From Polyangia bacterium (GTDB lineage: Bacteria; Myxococcota_A; Polyangia; Nannocystales; Nannocystaceae), in contig JAUIKS010000010.1 in assembly GCA_030430565.1 (NCBI GenBank), positions 1-64,000 on the forward strand: a DNA stretch of 64,000 nucleotides. The letters run 5' to 3'. Positions 1-8,989 of this stretch are shown piece by piece; the first letter of the stretch is position 1, and the number at the start of each line of letters is the position of its first letter. A model generated the notes under the pieces. It was not told the DNA's origin. It worked only from the letters and a program-made list of their open reading frames with translations, and did not search any database. The position numbers were made by a program, and so were the translations under genes.

Positions 1-1
1 G

Positions 2-286
2 CCGCACACGAAGTTCACGGCTGCGGTGTACGTGTTGAAGAAGGACGAGGGCGGACGCCACACGCCGTTCTTCAAGGGATACCAGCCGCAGTTTTACTTC
101 CGGACGACGGACGTGACGGGGAAGGTGATTCTTCCGGAGGGCACGGAGATGGTGATGCCGGGTGACAACGTGACGATCGAGGTGAACCTGCTCGCGCCGA
201 TCGCGTGCGAGAAGGGTCTTCGGTTCGCCATCCGCGAGGGCGGTCGCACTGTCGGCGCCGGGCGCGTCACCGAAATCATCGAGTAA
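2..286 (+). CDS. tuf: Elongation factor Tu, C-terminal part (partial, cut by left edge)
   Basis: The last 94 residues of EF-Tu are visible, in a frame open to the left edge. EF-Tu is the GTPase that delivers aminoacyl-tRNA to the ribosome. What is seen is most of beta-barrel domain 3: the PHTKF opening, the [23 protein letters not shown] block and the closing [18 protein letters not shown], all highly conserved. The GTPase domain lies outside the window. The gene sits 29 bp before rpsJ, the common bacterial order (fusA-tuf-rpsJ), so it probably belongs to the same transcription unit. Myxobacteria often carry two tuf copies; that cannot be judged here. Confidence 0.96.
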   Translation, partial: PHTKFTAAVYVLKKDEGGRHTPFFKGYQPQFYFRTTDVTGKVILPEGTEMVMPGDNVTIEVNLLAPIACEKGLRFAIREGGRTVGAGRVTEIIE

Positions 287-315
287 CTTCTCGCCGACTC
301 CAAGAGAGAAGTATC

Positions 316-624
316 GTGGAAAGCCTCAAGATTCGAATCAGGCTCAAGGCCTTCGACCACAAGTTGCTCGACCAATCGGCGGGCGAGATCGCCGAGACGG
401 CGCGCCGCACCGGCGCGACCGTGGCGGGTCCGATCCCGCTGCCGACGAAGATCAACAAGTACACGGTCCTTCGCGGACCCTTCATCGACAAGAAGTCGCG
501 TGAGCAGTTCGAGATCCGGACGCACAAGCGACTGCTCGACATTCTCGAACCCAACAAGCAGACGCTCGACGCCCTGATGAAGCTCGACCTTTCGGCGGGC
601 GTTGATGTCGAGATCAAGACCTGA
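316..624 (+). CDS. rpsJ: 30S ribosomal protein S10
   Basis: S10 (102 residues, normal length) binds the 30S head and, in other bacteria, also acts with NusB/NusG in antitermination. The start is GTG, preceded by GAGAGAAG at a good distance; the upstream in-frame extension does not resemble S10. The family block [19 protein letters not shown] and the [16 protein letters not shown] block are intact. The gene is normally followed by rplC, but here rplD begins only 13 bp after the stop codon, so L3 is missing from the operon. Confidence 0.97.
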   Translation: MESLKIRIRLKAFDHKLLDQSAGEIAETARRTGATVAGPIPLPTKINKYTVLRGPFIDKKSREQFEIRTHKRLLDILEPNKQTLDALMKLDLSAGVDVEIKT

Positions 625-637
625 GAGCGAAAAGACG

Positions 638-1309
638 ATGGCCAAGCTCAACGTCATAGACCTCGAGGGGACGCCGGTCGGTGAGATCGACGTCGCCGAC
701 GAGGTGTTTGCGGCCGAGGTCAAGGAGCATCTCCTGTGGGAAGCGGTCCGCTACCAGCGCGCGAAGCGTCGCAGCGGTACCGCGAAATCCAAGGAGCGCA
801 ACGAGATCAACCGCACCACGGCGAAGATGTTCAAGCAGAAGGGCACCGGTAACGCCCGTCACGGCAACAAGCGCGTGAACATCTTCCGCGGCGGTGGAAC
901 GGTCCATGGACCTCGCCCCCGCAGCTACGAGTTTCACGTGAACAAGAAGGCGCTGGCCGGCGCGTTGCGCTCGGCGTTGAGCCTTCGCGCCCGCGAAGGC
1001 GACTTGATCGTGGTACGCGCGCTTGACCTCCCCGAGGTCAAGACCCGCGCGTTGGCAGGCGCCCTCGAGAAACTCAAGGCACCCAAGGCTCTTCTGGTCG
1101 ATCAGGGGGAGAATCGAAACCTTCGCCTGAGCGCTCGGAATCTTGCCGACGCCATCTTTATTGATGTCAAGGGCGTCAACGTCTACGACATCCTGCGGTT
1201 CCCGAAGCTCATCGTCTCCGAGGCGTCGCTGCGAGAGGTCGAGTCGCGGTTGATCAAGACCGTGGGCAAGCGTGAGCGCGCCCGCGCGGCAGAAGGAGGT
1301 CAGGCGTGA
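638..1309 (+). CDS. rplD: 50S ribosomal protein L4
   Basis: L4 (223 residues) lines the exit tunnel with a long loop and binds domain I of 23S rRNA. The loop region is recognisable ([17 protein letters not shown], then [13 protein letters not shown]). The start chosen is ATG 638, in the [11 protein letters not shown] context; an in-frame upstream ATG at 602 lies inside rpsJ and is rejected. The stop overlaps the GTG start of rplW by four bases (GTGA), and a very strong Shine-Dalgarno (AGAAGGAGGT) for rplW lies in its last codons. In E. coli L4 autoregulates this operon; whether that holds here is unknown. Confidence 0.97.
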   Translation: MAKLNVIDLEGTPVGEIDVADEVFAAEVKEHLLWEAVRYQRAKRRSGTAKSKERNEINRTTAKMFKQKGTGNARHGNKRVNIFRGGGTVHGPRPRSYEFHVNKKALAGALRSALSLRAREGDLIVVRALDLPEVKTRALAGALEKLKAPKALLVDQGENRNLRLSARNLADAIFIDVKGVNVYDILRFPKLIVSEASLREVESRLIKTVGKRERARAAEGGQA

Positions 1310-1596
1310 CCCCACAAGAAATCATCGTTCGCCCGGTGATCACCGAGAAGTCGGCCGATCTCCAGGAGTACGACAACCAGTACGTCTTTGAGGTCGCTCG
1401 CCAGGCCAACAAGATCGAGATCCGCAAGGCGGTCGAGATGGTCTTCGGCGTGCGTGTTGAGAAGGTGCGGACCATGGTGGTCCGCGGCGATGTACGCCGG
1501 GTCGGTCGGTTCTACGGTCGACGCCCGTTCTGGAAGAAGGCGATCGTCACGCTGCACCCCAGCGACTCGATCGACTTCTACGGCGAGCAGGAGTAG
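1306..1596 (+). CDS. rplW: 50S ribosomal protein L23
   Basis: L23 (96 residues) sits at the tunnel exit and is the docking site for trigger factor and SRP. The start is GTG overlapping the rplD stop, with AGAAGGAGGT just upstream. Family signature: [14 protein letters not shown] near the N-terminus and the [19 protein letters not shown] helix. The loop after [16 protein letters not shown] is typical of bacterial L23. It is four bases from rplB and co-transcribed with the cluster. Confidence 0.96.
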   Translation: MTPQEIIVRPVITEKSADLQEYDNQYVFEVARQANKIEIRKAVEMVFGVRVEKVRTMVVRGDVRRVGRFYGRRPFWKKAIVTLHPSDSIDFYGEQE

Positions 1597-1600
1597 CACG

Positions 1601-2425
1601 ATGGCGATCAAGGTATTCAAGCCGACCTCTCCAGGTCGCCGAAACATGAGCACCAACGTGCGCGAGGCGGTCACCGCCAACAAGCCGCACAAGCCGCTCG
1701 TCGAGAAGGTGCATCGCACCGCCGGTCGCAACAACAACGGCCGGATCACCGCGCGCTTCCGCGGCGGTGGTCACAAGCGCCTCTACCGGAAGATCGACTT
1801 CAAGCGCGACAAGTACGGCGTGCCCGGCAAGGTCGCGACGATCGAGTACGACCCCAACCGGTCGGCCCTGATCGCGCTGATCCACTACGCCGACGGCGAG
1901 AAGCGCTACATCCTCGCGCCGAACGGTCTCAAGGTCGGAGACACGATCATCAGCTCGGCGAAGGCGGACATCAAGCCCGGCAACAGCTTGCCGCTGAAGG
2001 CGATCCCCGTCGGCTCGATCATCCACAACATCGAGATCAAGATCGGTCGCGGTGGACAGATCGTGCGCACCGCCGGCAGCAGCGCCCAGCTGATGGCGCG
2101 CGAGGGCAACTGGACGCAGGTTCGTCTGCCCTCCGGCGAGGTTCGACGCGTCCACGTCAACTGCCGCGCGACGATCGGCGTCGTCGGAAACGCCGATCAC
2201 GGTCGCGTCGACATCGGCAAAGCCGGCCGCAAGCGCTGGCTCGGTCGGCGTCCGCACAACCGCGGCGTCGTCATGAACCCGGTTGATCACCCGATGGGTG
2301 GTGGTGAGGGCCGCACCTCGGGTGGTCGTCACCCGTGCACCCCCTGGGGTAAGCCGACCAAGGGGTACCGGACCCGTACGAACAAGCGTACGCAGGTCTA
2401 CATCGTCTCCCGGAGGAAGAAGTAG
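1601..2425 (+). CDS. rplB: 50S ribosomal protein L2
   Basis: L2 (274 residues) is a core 23S rRNA binder near the peptidyl transferase centre. The start is ATG 1601, giving [14 protein letters not shown]; the longer in-frame extension runs through rplW in another frame and is discarded. The [15 protein letters not shown] block and the C-terminal [14 protein letters not shown] block are present. The functionally important histidine of the DHP motif is kept; the position that is His in E. coli (DHPHGGG) is Met here. rpsS starts 2 bp after the stop. Confidence 0.98.
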   Translation: MAIKVFKPTSPGRRNMSTNVREAVTANKPHKPLVEKVHRTAGRNNNGRITARFRGGGHKRLYRKIDFKRDKYGVPGKVATIEYDPNRSALIALIHYADGEKRYILAPNGLKVGDTIISSAKADIKPGNSLPLKAIPVGSIIHNIEIKIGRGGQIVRTAGSSAQLMAREGNWTQVRLPSGEVRRVHVNCRATIGVVGNADHGRVDIGKAGRKRWLGRRPHNRGVVMNPVDHPMGGGEGRTSGGRHPCTPWGKPTKGYRTRTNKRTQVYIVSRRKK

Positions 2426-2427
2426 CC

Positions 2428-2703
2428 ATGCCCCGTTCACTCAGAAAGGGTCCGTTCGTCGACGGCTCCCTGATCAAGAAGGTCGAGGCGGCCCTCAACG
2501 AGGGCGGTCGCCGTGTCGTCAAGACGTGGTCGCGGCGTTCGACTATCCTGCCGAATTTCGTTGGCGCCAACATCATGGTGCACAACGGCAACAAGTTTAT
2601 CCCTGTGTACGTGACCGAGAACATGGTCGGTCACAAGCTCGGCGAGTTCGCCCCCACCCGCACGTTCCGTGGGCACAGCGGCGACCGCAAGGGCAAGAGG
2701 TAG
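2428..2703 (+). CDS. rpsS: 30S ribosomal protein S19
   Basis: S19 (91 residues) forms the 30S head with S13 and contacts the A-site tRNA. The family motifs [11 protein letters not shown] at the N-terminus and [19 protein letters not shown] near the C-terminus are intact. The start is ATG, with AGGAAGAAG at the end of rplB serving as ribosome binding site. Position between L2 and L22 is canonical. Confidence 0.97.
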   Translation: MPRSLRKGPFVDGSLIKKVEAALNEGGRRVVKTWSRRSTILPNFVGANIMVHNGNKFIPVYVTENMVGHKLGEFAPTRTFRGHSGDRKGKR

Positions 2704-2715
2704 GAGGCTCTGGAT

Positions 2716-3057
2716 ATGGCCACCGCTCGACTCAGCCACGCGCGAATCACTCCGCGCAAGGCCCGGATCATCGCCAATCTGATCCGCAACAAGAAGGTCG
2801 ATCGCGCGATCAATGAGCTGCGCTTTCTCCAGAAGGCCGGCGCGCGCATGTTCTTCAAGCTTCTCGTCTCCGCGGTCGCGAACGCCGAGGACAAGGGCGA
2901 GGTCGACATTGACCGACTCGTGGTCACGAAGGTCATGGTCGATCAAGGCCCGACGCTGAAGCGTTGGCGGCCCCGCGCGATGGGTCGCGCGAACCGGGTA
3001 GAGAAGAAGACCAGCCACATCTTCCTTGAGGTGGCTGAGGCAGGGACAGGGAGCTAG
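2716..3057 (+). CDS. rplV: 50S ribosomal protein L22
   Basis: L22 (113 residues) has a globular part on the ribosome surface and a beta-hairpin reaching into the exit tunnel, the site of macrolide-resistance mutations. The start ATG follows TAGGAGGCTCTGGAT. The N-terminal [21 protein letters not shown] helix and the hairpin segment [18 protein letters not shown] are present, followed by the usual KKTSHI strand. Sits between rpsS and rpsC as expected. Confidence 0.97.
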   Translation: MATARLSHARITPRKARIIANLIRNKKVDRAINELRFLQKAGARMFFKLLVSAVANAEDKGEVDIDRLVVTKVMVDQGPTLKRWRPRAMGRANRVEKKTSHIFLEVAEAGTGS

Positions 3058-3064
3058 GCGAACC

Positions 3065-3745
3065 ATGGGTCAGAAAACACATCCGATCGGGTTCCGTCTC
3101 GGGATCGTCAAGACGTGGAACTCGAAGTGGTTCGAGCAGCACCGGTACCGCCAGTGGCTGCACGAGGACATCAAGCTTCGTCGCTACCTCAAGAAAGAGC
3201 TGTACAACGCCAGCATCGCCGACATCACGATCGAGCGCGCGGCCAACAAGCTCAAGATCAACATCTTCTCGGCGCGGCCGGGCATCATCATCGGCAAGCG
3301 CGGCGCGGGCGTTGAGCGCCTCAAGCGTGAGGTTCAAAAGCTCACGCAGTCCGAGGTCTTCCTCAACATTCAAGAGGTCCGCAAGGCTGAGGTCAACGCG
3401 CAGCTGGTCGCGGAGAACATCTGCCAGCAGCTCGAGCGCCGCATCGCGTTCCGCCGCGCGCTCAAGCGCGCCATGCAGACGGCCATGAAGTTCGGCGCCA
3501 AGGGCGTTCGTGTCGCCGCCGCCGGTCGTCTGAGCGGCAGCGAGATGGGTCGCAAAGAGAAGTACCGCGCGGGTCGAGTTCCGCTGCACACCCTGCGTGC
3601 GGATATCGACTACGGATTCGCCGAGGCGCGCACGACCTCGGGCCGCATCGGCGTGAAGTGCTGGATCTTCAAGGGTGAGGTCTACGGGCAGCGCGCGACG
3701 CAGCAGAACGACCCGCGCTTCCCCCGACCCCAGCAGCGTAACTGA
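3065..3745 (+). CDS. rpsC: 30S ribosomal protein S3
   Basis: S3 (226 residues) lines the mRNA entry tunnel and has KH-domain RNA binding. The start is ATG 3065 ([14 protein letters not shown]), 7 bp after rplV. The KH signature [18 protein letters not shown] is clear, and the C-terminal half contains the conserved [21 protein letters not shown] block. The C-terminus is short and ends in a Pro/Gln/Arg tail, without the long acidic tail found in some phyla. Confidence 0.97.
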   Translation: MGQKTHPIGFRLGIVKTWNSKWFEQHRYRQWLHEDIKLRRYLKKELYNASIADITIERAANKLKINIFSARPGIIIGKRGAGVERLKREVQKLTQSEVFLNIQEVRKAEVNAQLVAENICQQLERRIAFRRALKRAMQTAMKFGAKGVRVAAAGRLSGSEMGRKEKYRAGRVPLHTLRADIDYGFAEARTTSGRIGVKCWIFKGEVYGQRATQQNDPRFPRPQQRN

Positions 3746-3758
3746 GAGGGTTTGAGCC

Positions 3759-4175
3759 ATGCTTTCGCCAGCGAGAGTCAAATTCCGCAAGGTCCAGAAG
3801 GGCCGTATGAAAGGCGCCGCCAAGGGCGGCACGAAGGTCAGCTTCGGCGACTTCGGCCTCCAGGCCCTCGAGTGCGGTCGGCTCACGGCGCGGCAGATCG
3901 AGGCCGCGCGTATCGCCATCAATCGTCACGTCAAGCGTGGCGGCAAACTGTACATCCGCATCTTCCCCGACAAGCCGATCTCCAAGAAGCCCGCCGAGAC
4001 CCGAATGGGTAAGGGTAAGGGCGGTCCGGATCACTGGGTGGCGGTCGTCCGCCCAGGCCGGGTGCTCTACGAGATCGAGGGTGTAAGCGAGGAGCTGGCG
4101 CGTGAAGCGTTCCTCCGCGCCCACCACAAGCTGCCGGTGAAGACCCGCTTCATCACGAGGGACAGTGGGCTATGA
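3759..4175 (+). CDS. rplP: 50S ribosomal protein L16
   Basis: L16 (138 residues) organises the A-site tRNA elbow region of the 50S subunit. The N-terminus [19 protein letters not shown], the central [25 protein letters not shown] and the [20 protein letters not shown] motif are all conserved. The last bases overlap rpmC (ATGA), the first of a run of overlapping stop/start pairs continuing through L24 that implies strong translational coupling. Confidence 0.97.
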   Translation: MLSPARVKFRKVQKGRMKGAAKGGTKVSFGDFGLQALECGRLTARQIEAARIAINRHVKRGGKLYIRIFPDKPISKKPAETRMGKGKGGPDHWVAVVRPGRVLYEIEGVSEELAREAFLRAHHKLPVKTRFITRDSGL

Positions 4176-4411
4176 AGATCGCTGAAATCCGCGAACGCAG
4201 CGACACGGAGTTGCAGGAGCTCGAGCGCGAGCTCCGCGAGCGACTTGTTCGTCTGAGCGTGGCCAAGGCCACGCAGCGGTTGACTAACACTGCACAATTC
4301 TCCCAGGTCCGACGCGACATCGCGCGGGTCAAGACCGTTCAACACGAGCGTGTGCTCGGCATCGCCGACAACGCTAGCGAGGCGCCGGCGACGGAGGAGG
4401 CTAACTCGTGA
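4172..4411 (+). CDS. rpmC: 50S ribosomal protein L29
   Basis: L29 is a small helical protein next to L23 at the tunnel exit. The helix pattern [21 protein letters not shown] is typical. At 79 residues it is somewhat longer than the 60-70 residue norm, through a C-terminal Ala/Glu-rich tail. The start overlaps the rplP stop (ATGA) and the stop overlaps the rpsQ GTG start (GTGA). Confidence 0.94.
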   Translation: MKIAEIRERSDTELQELERELRERLVRLSVAKATQRLTNTAQFSQVRRDIARVKTVQHERVLGIADNASEAPATEEANS

Positions 4412-4698
4412 GCGAGACTCAACAGCAGCAGGCCGACGCCGAGCGTCGGCATCGACGGGTGCTCCAGGGCGTCGTGGTCTCGGACAAGATGGAGAAGACC
4501 ATCGTCGTCCAGGTCAAGCGCCGCTACAAGCACCCACGGTACCGCAAGTACGTCAACGAGCGTATTCGCTACAAAGCACACGACGAGAACAATGACGCCA
4601 AGACTGGCGACACGGTTCGCATCGTCTCGGTTCGCCCGATGTCTCGGGAGAAGCGCTGGCGGCTGCAGGCGATCGTCGAGAAAGCGGCAATCGTATGA
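4408..4698 (+). CDS. rpsQ: 30S ribosomal protein S17
   Basis: S17 (96 residues) is an OB-fold protein that helps assemble the 5' domain of 16S rRNA. It starts at GTG within the rpmC stop. The first ~14 residues (Gln/Ala/Glu-rich) precede the conserved [23 protein letters not shown] core; the [20 protein letters not shown] block closes the fold. The stop overlaps the rplN start (ATGA). Confidence 0.96.
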   Translation: MSETQQQQADAERRHRRVLQGVVVSDKMEKTIVVQVKRRYKHPRYRKYVNERIRYKAHDENNDAKTGDTVRIVSVRPMSREKRWRLQAIVEKAAIV

Positions 4699-5063
4699 TT
4701 CAGGTTCAGTCAGTCCTCGACGTCGCCGATAACTCGGGCGCCCGAAAGCTGTTCTGCATCAAGGTGCTGGGTGGATCGAAGCGTCGCTACGCGAGCATCG
4801 GCGACATCATCGTCTGCTCGGTCCGCGAGGCCTTGCCGAACAGCAAGGTCAAGAAGGGCTCGGTGATGAAGGCGGTCGTCGTGCGCACGCGCAAGGGCGT
4901 GCGCCGTCACGACGGCAGCCTCATCCGCTTCGACACGAACAGCGCCGTGCTGATCGACAATCAGAAGCAGCCGATCGGGACGCGCATCTTCGGGCCGGTC
5001 GCGCGTGAGCTCCGGCAGAAGAACTACCTCAAGATCATCTCGCTCGCGCCGGAGGTGCTCTGA
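4695..5063 (+). CDS. rplN: 50S ribosomal protein L14
   Basis: L14 has exactly the usual 122 residues and forms inter-subunit bridges with 16S rRNA. The [19 protein letters not shown] start, the [20 protein letters not shown] block and the [14 protein letters not shown]-terminal block match the family closely. The stop TGA shares its A with the ATG of rplX. Confidence 0.98.
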   Translation: MIQVQSVLDVADNSGARKLFCIKVLGGSKRRYASIGDIIVCSVREALPNSKVKKGSVMKAVVVRTRKGVRRHDGSLIRFDTNSAVLIDNQKQPIGTRIFGPVARELRQKNYLKIISLAPEVL

Positions 5064-5383
5064 TGGCTGCCAGGGTCCGTAAGGATGATGAGGTCGTCGT
5101 GATCGCCGGCCGTGAGAAAGGCCGTCGCGGCAAGGTGTTGACCGTGCTCCCGGAGGCGCAGCGAGTCGTCGTCCAGGGCGTCAACGTCGTGACCAAACAC
5201 GTCAAGCCTTCACGCCAGAACCCGCAAGGGGGAATTCAGAAGCGTGAGGCGCCGATTCACCTGTCGAACGTGATGCTCGTTGATCCAGAGAGCAACGAGC
5301 CCACGCGGGTGCGATTCAAACTCCTCGAGAGCGGTCGAAAGGTCCGGATCGCTGTGAAGTCCGGACAGCAGATCGACACCTAA
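5063..5383 (+). CDS. rplX: 50S ribosomal protein L24
   Basis: L24 (106 residues) is an early assembly protein with a KOW motif near its N-terminus ([18 protein letters not shown]). The block [30 protein letters not shown] is characteristic. Its first base is the last base of the rplN stop. A 12 bp gap precedes rplE. Confidence 0.97.
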   Translation: MAARVRKDDEVVVIAGREKGRRGKVLTVLPEAQRVVVQGVNVVTKHVKPSRQNPQGGIQKREAPIHLSNVMLVDPESNEPTRVRFKLLESGRKVRIAVKSGQQIDT

Positions 5384-5395
5384 GCGAGATTCGAT

Positions 5396-6052
5396 ATGGC
5401 CAAAGCGTCACGTGGCGGAGCGCCCGCCGCAAAAAAGAAGAAGGACACTGGCTACGCCTATCGCTTCCCGAAGGCGATGGAGGAGCCAGTCAAGCGCCAG
5501 TCCGGATACGTTCCGCGTATCCGCGAGCGCTACGCCAAGAAGGTGATCCCGGCGCTCTCGGAGCAGTTCGGCTACAAGAACGCCTTCGTCGTTCCCAAGG
5601 TCGACAAGATCGTGCTCAACATCGGACTCGGCCACGCGATCAAGCAGCCGAAGCTGCTGGAGCAGGCGTTCGAGAGCCTCGGGAACATCGCCGGGCAGCG
5701 CCCGGTGGTCACCCGCGCGAAGAAGTCGATCGCAACCTTCAAGCTCCGTGAGGGGATGAAGATTGGTTGTATGGTCACGCTTCGACGCGAACAGATGTGG
5801 GAATTCCTCGATCGTCTCTTCACGATCGCGCTCCCACGTACCCGCGACTTTCGCGGCGTCAGCCGCAAGGCCTTCGATGGTCGCGGAAACTACACCCTGG
5901 GGGTCAAGGAGATCCTGATCTTCCCCGAAGTCGACATTGAGAAGCTCGACTCTGTCCCCGGCATGAATATTTGCATCCACACGACCGCCAAGACCGACGA
6001 GGAGGGCCGCGCCCTGCTCCAGCACCTTGGCATGCCGTTCCGACGCGCGTAG
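5396..6052 (+). CDS. rplE: 50S ribosomal protein L5, with N-terminal extension
   Basis: L5 binds 5S rRNA in the central protuberance. The usual domain begins around residue 40 ([21 protein letters not shown]) and runs to the end, including [35 protein letters not shown] and [16 protein letters not shown]. With 218 residues it is about 40 longer than the ~180-residue norm. The extra part is an Ala/Lys-rich N-terminal tail. The next gene is rpsH, not rpsN, so S14 is absent from its usual place. Confidence 0.96.
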   Translation: MAKASRGGAPAAKKKKDTGYAYRFPKAMEEPVKRQSGYVPRIRERYAKKVIPALSEQFGYKNAFVVPKVDKIVLNIGLGHAIKQPKLLEQAFESLGNIAGQRPVVTRAKKSIATFKLREGMKIGCMVTLRREQMWEFLDRLFTIALPRTRDFRGVSRKAFDGRGNYTLGVKEILIFPEVDIEKLDSVPGMNICIHTTAKTDEEGRALLQHLGMPFRRA

Positions 6053-6065
6053 GGGGGTTGAATCC

Positions 6066-6464
6066 GTGTCAATGACCGATCCCATCGCCGATATGCTGAC
6101 CCGAATCCGCAACGCGGTTCAGGCCCGGCATCGTACTGTCAAAATTCCCGGCTCCAAGATGAAGAAAAAAATCGCGGAGATCCTTCAGAGCGAAGGGTAC
6201 ATCCGCGGCTACGAGTGGGGCGACGATGGCCGTCAGGGCCATCTCACCGTCACGCTCAAGTGGGCCACGAATGACGAGAACGCCATTGAAGGGCTCAAGC
6301 GTGTCAGCAAGCCCGGCCAACGGCGTTACGCGCGTAGCAAAGAGATTCCGAAGGTCCGCAACGGCCTCGGCATCATGATCGTCAGCACCTCACGGGGCAT
6401 GATGACGGACCGCGCCGCCCGCAAGGCGGGCATCGGCGGCGAGCTCGTCTGCAGCGTCTGGTAG
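6066..6464 (+). CDS. rpsH: 30S ribosomal protein S8
   Basis: S8 (132 residues) binds the central domain of 16S rRNA. The start chosen is GTG 6066, giving [17 protein letters not shown], matching the usual MSM start; ATG 6072 is the alternative. A G-rich stretch (GGGGGG) lies about 7 bases before the GTG. The C-terminal block [20 protein letters not shown] is the family signature. In E. coli S8 represses the spc operon at L5; not testable here. Confidence 0.96.
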   Translation: MSMTDPIADMLTRIRNAVQARHRTVKIPGSKMKKKIAEILQSEGYIRGYEWGDDGRQGHLTVTLKWATNDENAIEGLKRVSKPGQRRYARSKEIPKVRNGLGIMIVSTSRGMMTDRAARKAGIGGELVCSVW

Positions 6465-6482
6465 GACGGAGGTTTCTTAGAG

Positions 6483-7022
6483 ATGTCCCGTATCGGAAAA
6501 GCCCCGATTGCGATCCCCAAGGGGGTCACCGTGACGACTTCGGGTCAGAAGCTCTCCGTCAAGGGTCCCCAGGGGACGCTGAGCTTCGATGTCCCCCAGT
6601 CGATCGGTTTCAAGATCGAGAACGACACGATCCTGTTCACGCGCCCCAACGATGATCGCACGAACCGTGCGCTTCACGGAATGGCTCGCGCCATGGTGGC
6701 GAACATGGTCAAGGGGTGCTCGGTCGGCTTCACGCGTGTCCTCGAGATCGTCGGCGTCGGTTACCGCGCCGCGGTCAAGGGCAACAAGATCGACCTGACG
6801 CTCGGTTTCTCTCACCCAGTCTCGTACCCGCTGCCAGACGGAGTGAGCGCGACGTTCAAGGACGGCAAGCTGACCCTGACCGCTGCGAACAAGGAGCTGC
6901 TCGGCAAGGTCGCGGCCGATATTCGCCGGTGGCGCCCGCCTGAGCCGTACAAGGGCAAGGGCATCAAGTACGCGAACGAGCGCATCATTCGCAAGGAAGG
7001 CAAGGCTCGCGGCAAGAAGTAG
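6483..7022 (+). CDS. rplF: 50S ribosomal protein L6
   Basis: L6 (179 residues) has two related domains near the sarcin-ricin loop. Recognised by MSRIGKAPIAIPKGV at the start, LEIVGVGYRAAVKGNKIDLTLGFSHPV in the middle and the RRWRPPEPYKGKGIKYANE signature at the end. Length and position after rpsH are normal. Confidence 0.97.
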   Translation: MSRIGKAPIAIPKGVTVTTSGQKLSVKGPQGTLSFDVPQSIGFKIENDTILFTRPNDDRTNRALHGMARAMVANMVKGCSVGFTRVLEIVGVGYRAAVKGNKIDLTLGFSHPVSYPLPDGVSATFKDGKLTLTAANKELLGKVAADIRRWRPPEPYKGKGIKYANERIIRKEGKARGKK

Positions 7023-7049
7023 CGAGTCGAGCAGATCCGGAGAACAACC

Positions 7050-7415
7050 ATGCCGCGAGCAACCAAACAGGACATTCGGGAGCGCCGGAAGCGTGGGACA
7101 CGCGGGCGTATCGCTGGCTCCGCGCAGCGCCCCCGGCTCACCGTGTTCCGCAGCAACAAGCATATTTACGCCCAGGTCGTCGACGACGACAGCGCGACCT
7201 CGCTGGTCGCGGCTTCGACCTTGTCGAAGGAACTCAGCGAGCAGCTGAAGGGCAAGAGCAAACTCGAGAAGGCCAAGCTCGTCGGAGCGATGGTCGCCAA
7301 GGGGTGCCAGGAGAAGGGGATCTCGCAGGTCGTGTTCGACCGAAACGGGTACCTGTACCACGGGCGTATTCGCGGGGTCGCCGAGGGCGCGCGCGAGGCC
7401 GGTCTGGACTTCTAG
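7050..7415 (+). CDS. rplR: 50S ribosomal protein L18
   Basis: L18 (121 residues) carries 5S rRNA to the 50S subunit with L5. The basic N-terminus, the [19 protein letters not shown] strand and the C-terminal [28 protein letters not shown] block are all intact. ATG start with CCGGAGAAC upstream. Confidence 0.97.
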   Translation: MPRATKQDIRERRKRGTRGRIAGSAQRPRLTVFRSNKHIYAQVVDDDSATSLVAASTLSKELSEQLKGKSKLEKAKLVGAMVAKGCQEKGISQVVFDRNGYLYHGRIRGVAEGAREAGLDF

Positions 7416-7434
7416 TGAGAGTGGAGACGATCCG

Positions 7435-7935
7435 ATGATCCAAGACATCGATTCACTGGGAGATCTCGTAGACCGCGTTGTCTACATCAACCGCGTGGCG
7501 AAGGTCGTCAAAGGCGGCCGTCGGTTCAGCTTCAGCGCGCTTGTCGTCGTCGGCAACGAGCGTGGTTGGGTCGGAGTCGGCTACGGCAAGGCCAAGGAGG
7601 TCCCGGAGGCGATCCGCAAGGCCAATGACCTCGCGCGCAAGCACCTGTTCCAGGTGCCGCTGTCCGGCACGACGATCCCGCATGAGGTGCTCGGCGCCCA
7701 CGGCGCGGGTCGTGTGTTCCTGCGGCCAGCTGCTCCAGGTACTGGCGTGATCGCTGGTGGCCCGGTCCGCGCGGTCGTCGAGTGCGCCGGCATCCACGAC
7801 ATCCTCACCAAGTGCATTGGCACGAATAATCCGCAGAACGTGATCCACGCGACCGTCGCCGCGCTCAAGAAGCTGCGCTCGCCGGACTCGGTGGCTCGCC
7901 GTCGCGGGCTCCCGCTCGCGGAGCTTCAAGAGTAG
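7435..7935 (+). CDS. rpsE: 30S ribosomal protein S5
   Basis: S5 (166 residues) contributes to the mRNA entry channel and decoding fidelity. The double-stranded RNA-binding part ([38 protein letters not shown]) and the C-terminal domain with [17 protein letters not shown] and [16 protein letters not shown] are present. Start ATG, 19 bp after rplR. Confidence 0.97.
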   Translation: MIQDIDSLGDLVDRVVYINRVAKVVKGGRRFSFSALVVVGNERGWVGVGYGKAKEVPEAIRKANDLARKHLFQVPLSGTTIPHEVLGAHGAGRVFLRPAAPGTGVIAGGPVRAVVECAGIHDILTKCIGTNNPQNVIHATVAALKKLRSPDSVARRRGLPLAELQE

Positions 7936-7952
7936 AAGGGCCGAGTCTCATC

Positions 7953-8138
7953 ATGGCGCGAAAACTCAAGGTAACCCTGGTTCGCAGCGCGATCGATCGC
8001 TCGCAGAAGCAGAAGGACACGGTCCGTGGTCTTGGACTCCGTCGTCTGCATGGCTCCTCGGTTCTCGAGGACACCGACGCGATCCGTGGGATGATCCGCA
8101 AGGTTCAGCACCTCGTCACGGTGGAGCCAGCGGACTGA
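7953..8138 (+). CDS. rpmD: 50S ribosomal protein L30
   Basis: L30 (61 residues) is a small ferredoxin-like ribosomal protein. [26 protein letters not shown] matches the family, and the ending [13 protein letters not shown] is typical. It ends before a 95 bp gap containing a strong hairpin, so L15 may be controlled separately. Confidence 0.95.
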   Translation: MARKLKVTLVRSAIDRSQKQKDTVRGLGLRRLHGSSVLEDTDAIRGMIRKVQHLVTVEPAD

Positions 8139-8152
8139 TCAAAGGGCCTATG

Positions 8153-8182
8153 GCGCTGTGCGGCCCGTGAGCCGCATAGCGC
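8153..8182 (+). promoter_or_regulatory. Hairpin between rpmD and rplO
   Basis: A 12-bp inverted repeat (arms 8153-8164 and 8171-8182, six-base loop, one G-U pair) lies in the gap before rplO. It is not followed by a T-run, so it is more likely an attenuator, mRNA processing or regulatory element than a full terminator. No ribosomal-protein binding motif was recognised. Confidence 0.45.
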
Positions 8183-8233
8183 AATTCAGCCGCGCGCTCG
8201 CGGCTCGTTCTTCCAGAATTACGAGGCAACCAA

Positions 8234-8737
8234 ATGGGTACGACACTACACACGCTCAAACCGCCGGCCGGCGCGCGAAAGCGTCGCAAGCGCGTGGGTC
8301 GTGGTATCGGCTCCGGTCGCGGTAAGACAGCGACCCGCGGTCAGAAGGGCCAGCTCGCGCGCACGAACAAGATGCCGGTAGCGTTCGAGGGCGGCCAGAA
8401 CCCGATTCACCGTCGGGTCCCGAAGCGCGGCTTTATCAACATCCACCGCGTCGAGGTTCATGGCGTCAACGTCGGCCGGCTCGACAGCGCTTTTTCGGCC
8501 GGCGAGGAGGTCACCCCTGAGATCCTCCACGAGCGCGGGCTGATCCCAAAACGCGCGCGCGTCATCAAGCTCCTTGGGGATGGTGAGCTGAAGACCTCCC
8601 TGACGATCAAGCTGCACCGCGTCAGCAAATCGGCGCGCGAGAAGGTCGAGGCCGCTGGCGGCACGATCGAGCTGCTGGAGACAGGTAAGAAAGCCGTCTC
8701 CAGCGAGACTGAGGCGGCCGGGACGACCGACGCGTGA
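8234..8737 (+). CDS. rplO: 50S ribosomal protein L15
   Basis: L15 (167 residues) is a late-assembly 50S protein. The glycine/arginine-rich N-terminal tail (RKRRKRVGRGIGSGRGKTATRGQKGQ) is diagnostic, with the EGGQNPIHRRVPKRGF block after it. The C-terminus is ~20 residues longer than usual, with an Ala/Glu/Thr-rich tail. A strong hairpin follows the stop. Confidence 0.96.
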   Translation: MGTTLHTLKPPAGARKRRKRVGRGIGSGRGKTATRGQKGQLARTNKMPVAFEGGQNPIHRRVPKRGFINIHRVEVHGVNVGRLDSAFSAGEEVTPEILHERGLIPKRARVIKLLGDGELKTSLTIKLHRVSKSAREKVEAAGGTIELLETGKKAVSSETEAAGTTDA

Positions 8738-8753
8738 GCCCGGCTCCGCTGCG

Positions 8754-8806
8754 ATGAGGCCACGGTAGCGCCAAGCGCGCTCTTGCCGTGGTCTCATTCG
8801 TATTTT
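8754..8806 (+). terminator. Terminator-like hairpin between rplO and secY
   Basis: Arms 8754-8768 and 8783-8797 form a long stem (about 15 bp with wobble pairs), followed by a short T-containing run (TATTTT). It separates rplO from secY, which starts about 190 bp later. That suggests a partial transcription stop or attenuator and possibly a separate promoter for secY. About 180 bp of leader after it holds nothing else I recognise. Confidence 0.5.
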
Positions 8807-8989
8807 GGGACATGGAGCAGGTTGCCTCGCGTGGAAAGCGCGAGGTGCTTGCGGTACAACTCCCTCATCTCGACGCGATTTCGACCTCGAACTTGGCCGT
8901 CCCCTGACAACATCCGCTGACTTCGTCCTGGCCTACCCGCGAGTGGCCGTCAGATCAGCAGCAGGGCCAGGCAAGCTGTGTAGGAGCCG

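Noticed and set aside
624..638. Possibility that rplC is hidden as a short or frameshifted gene between rpsJ and rplD.
   Set aside because: Only 13 bp separate the two genes, too little for any coding sequence.
8153..8182. The hairpin before rplO considered as a REP-type repeat.
   Set aside because: No second copy was noticed elsewhere in the window, so it is treated as a local regulatory hairpin.
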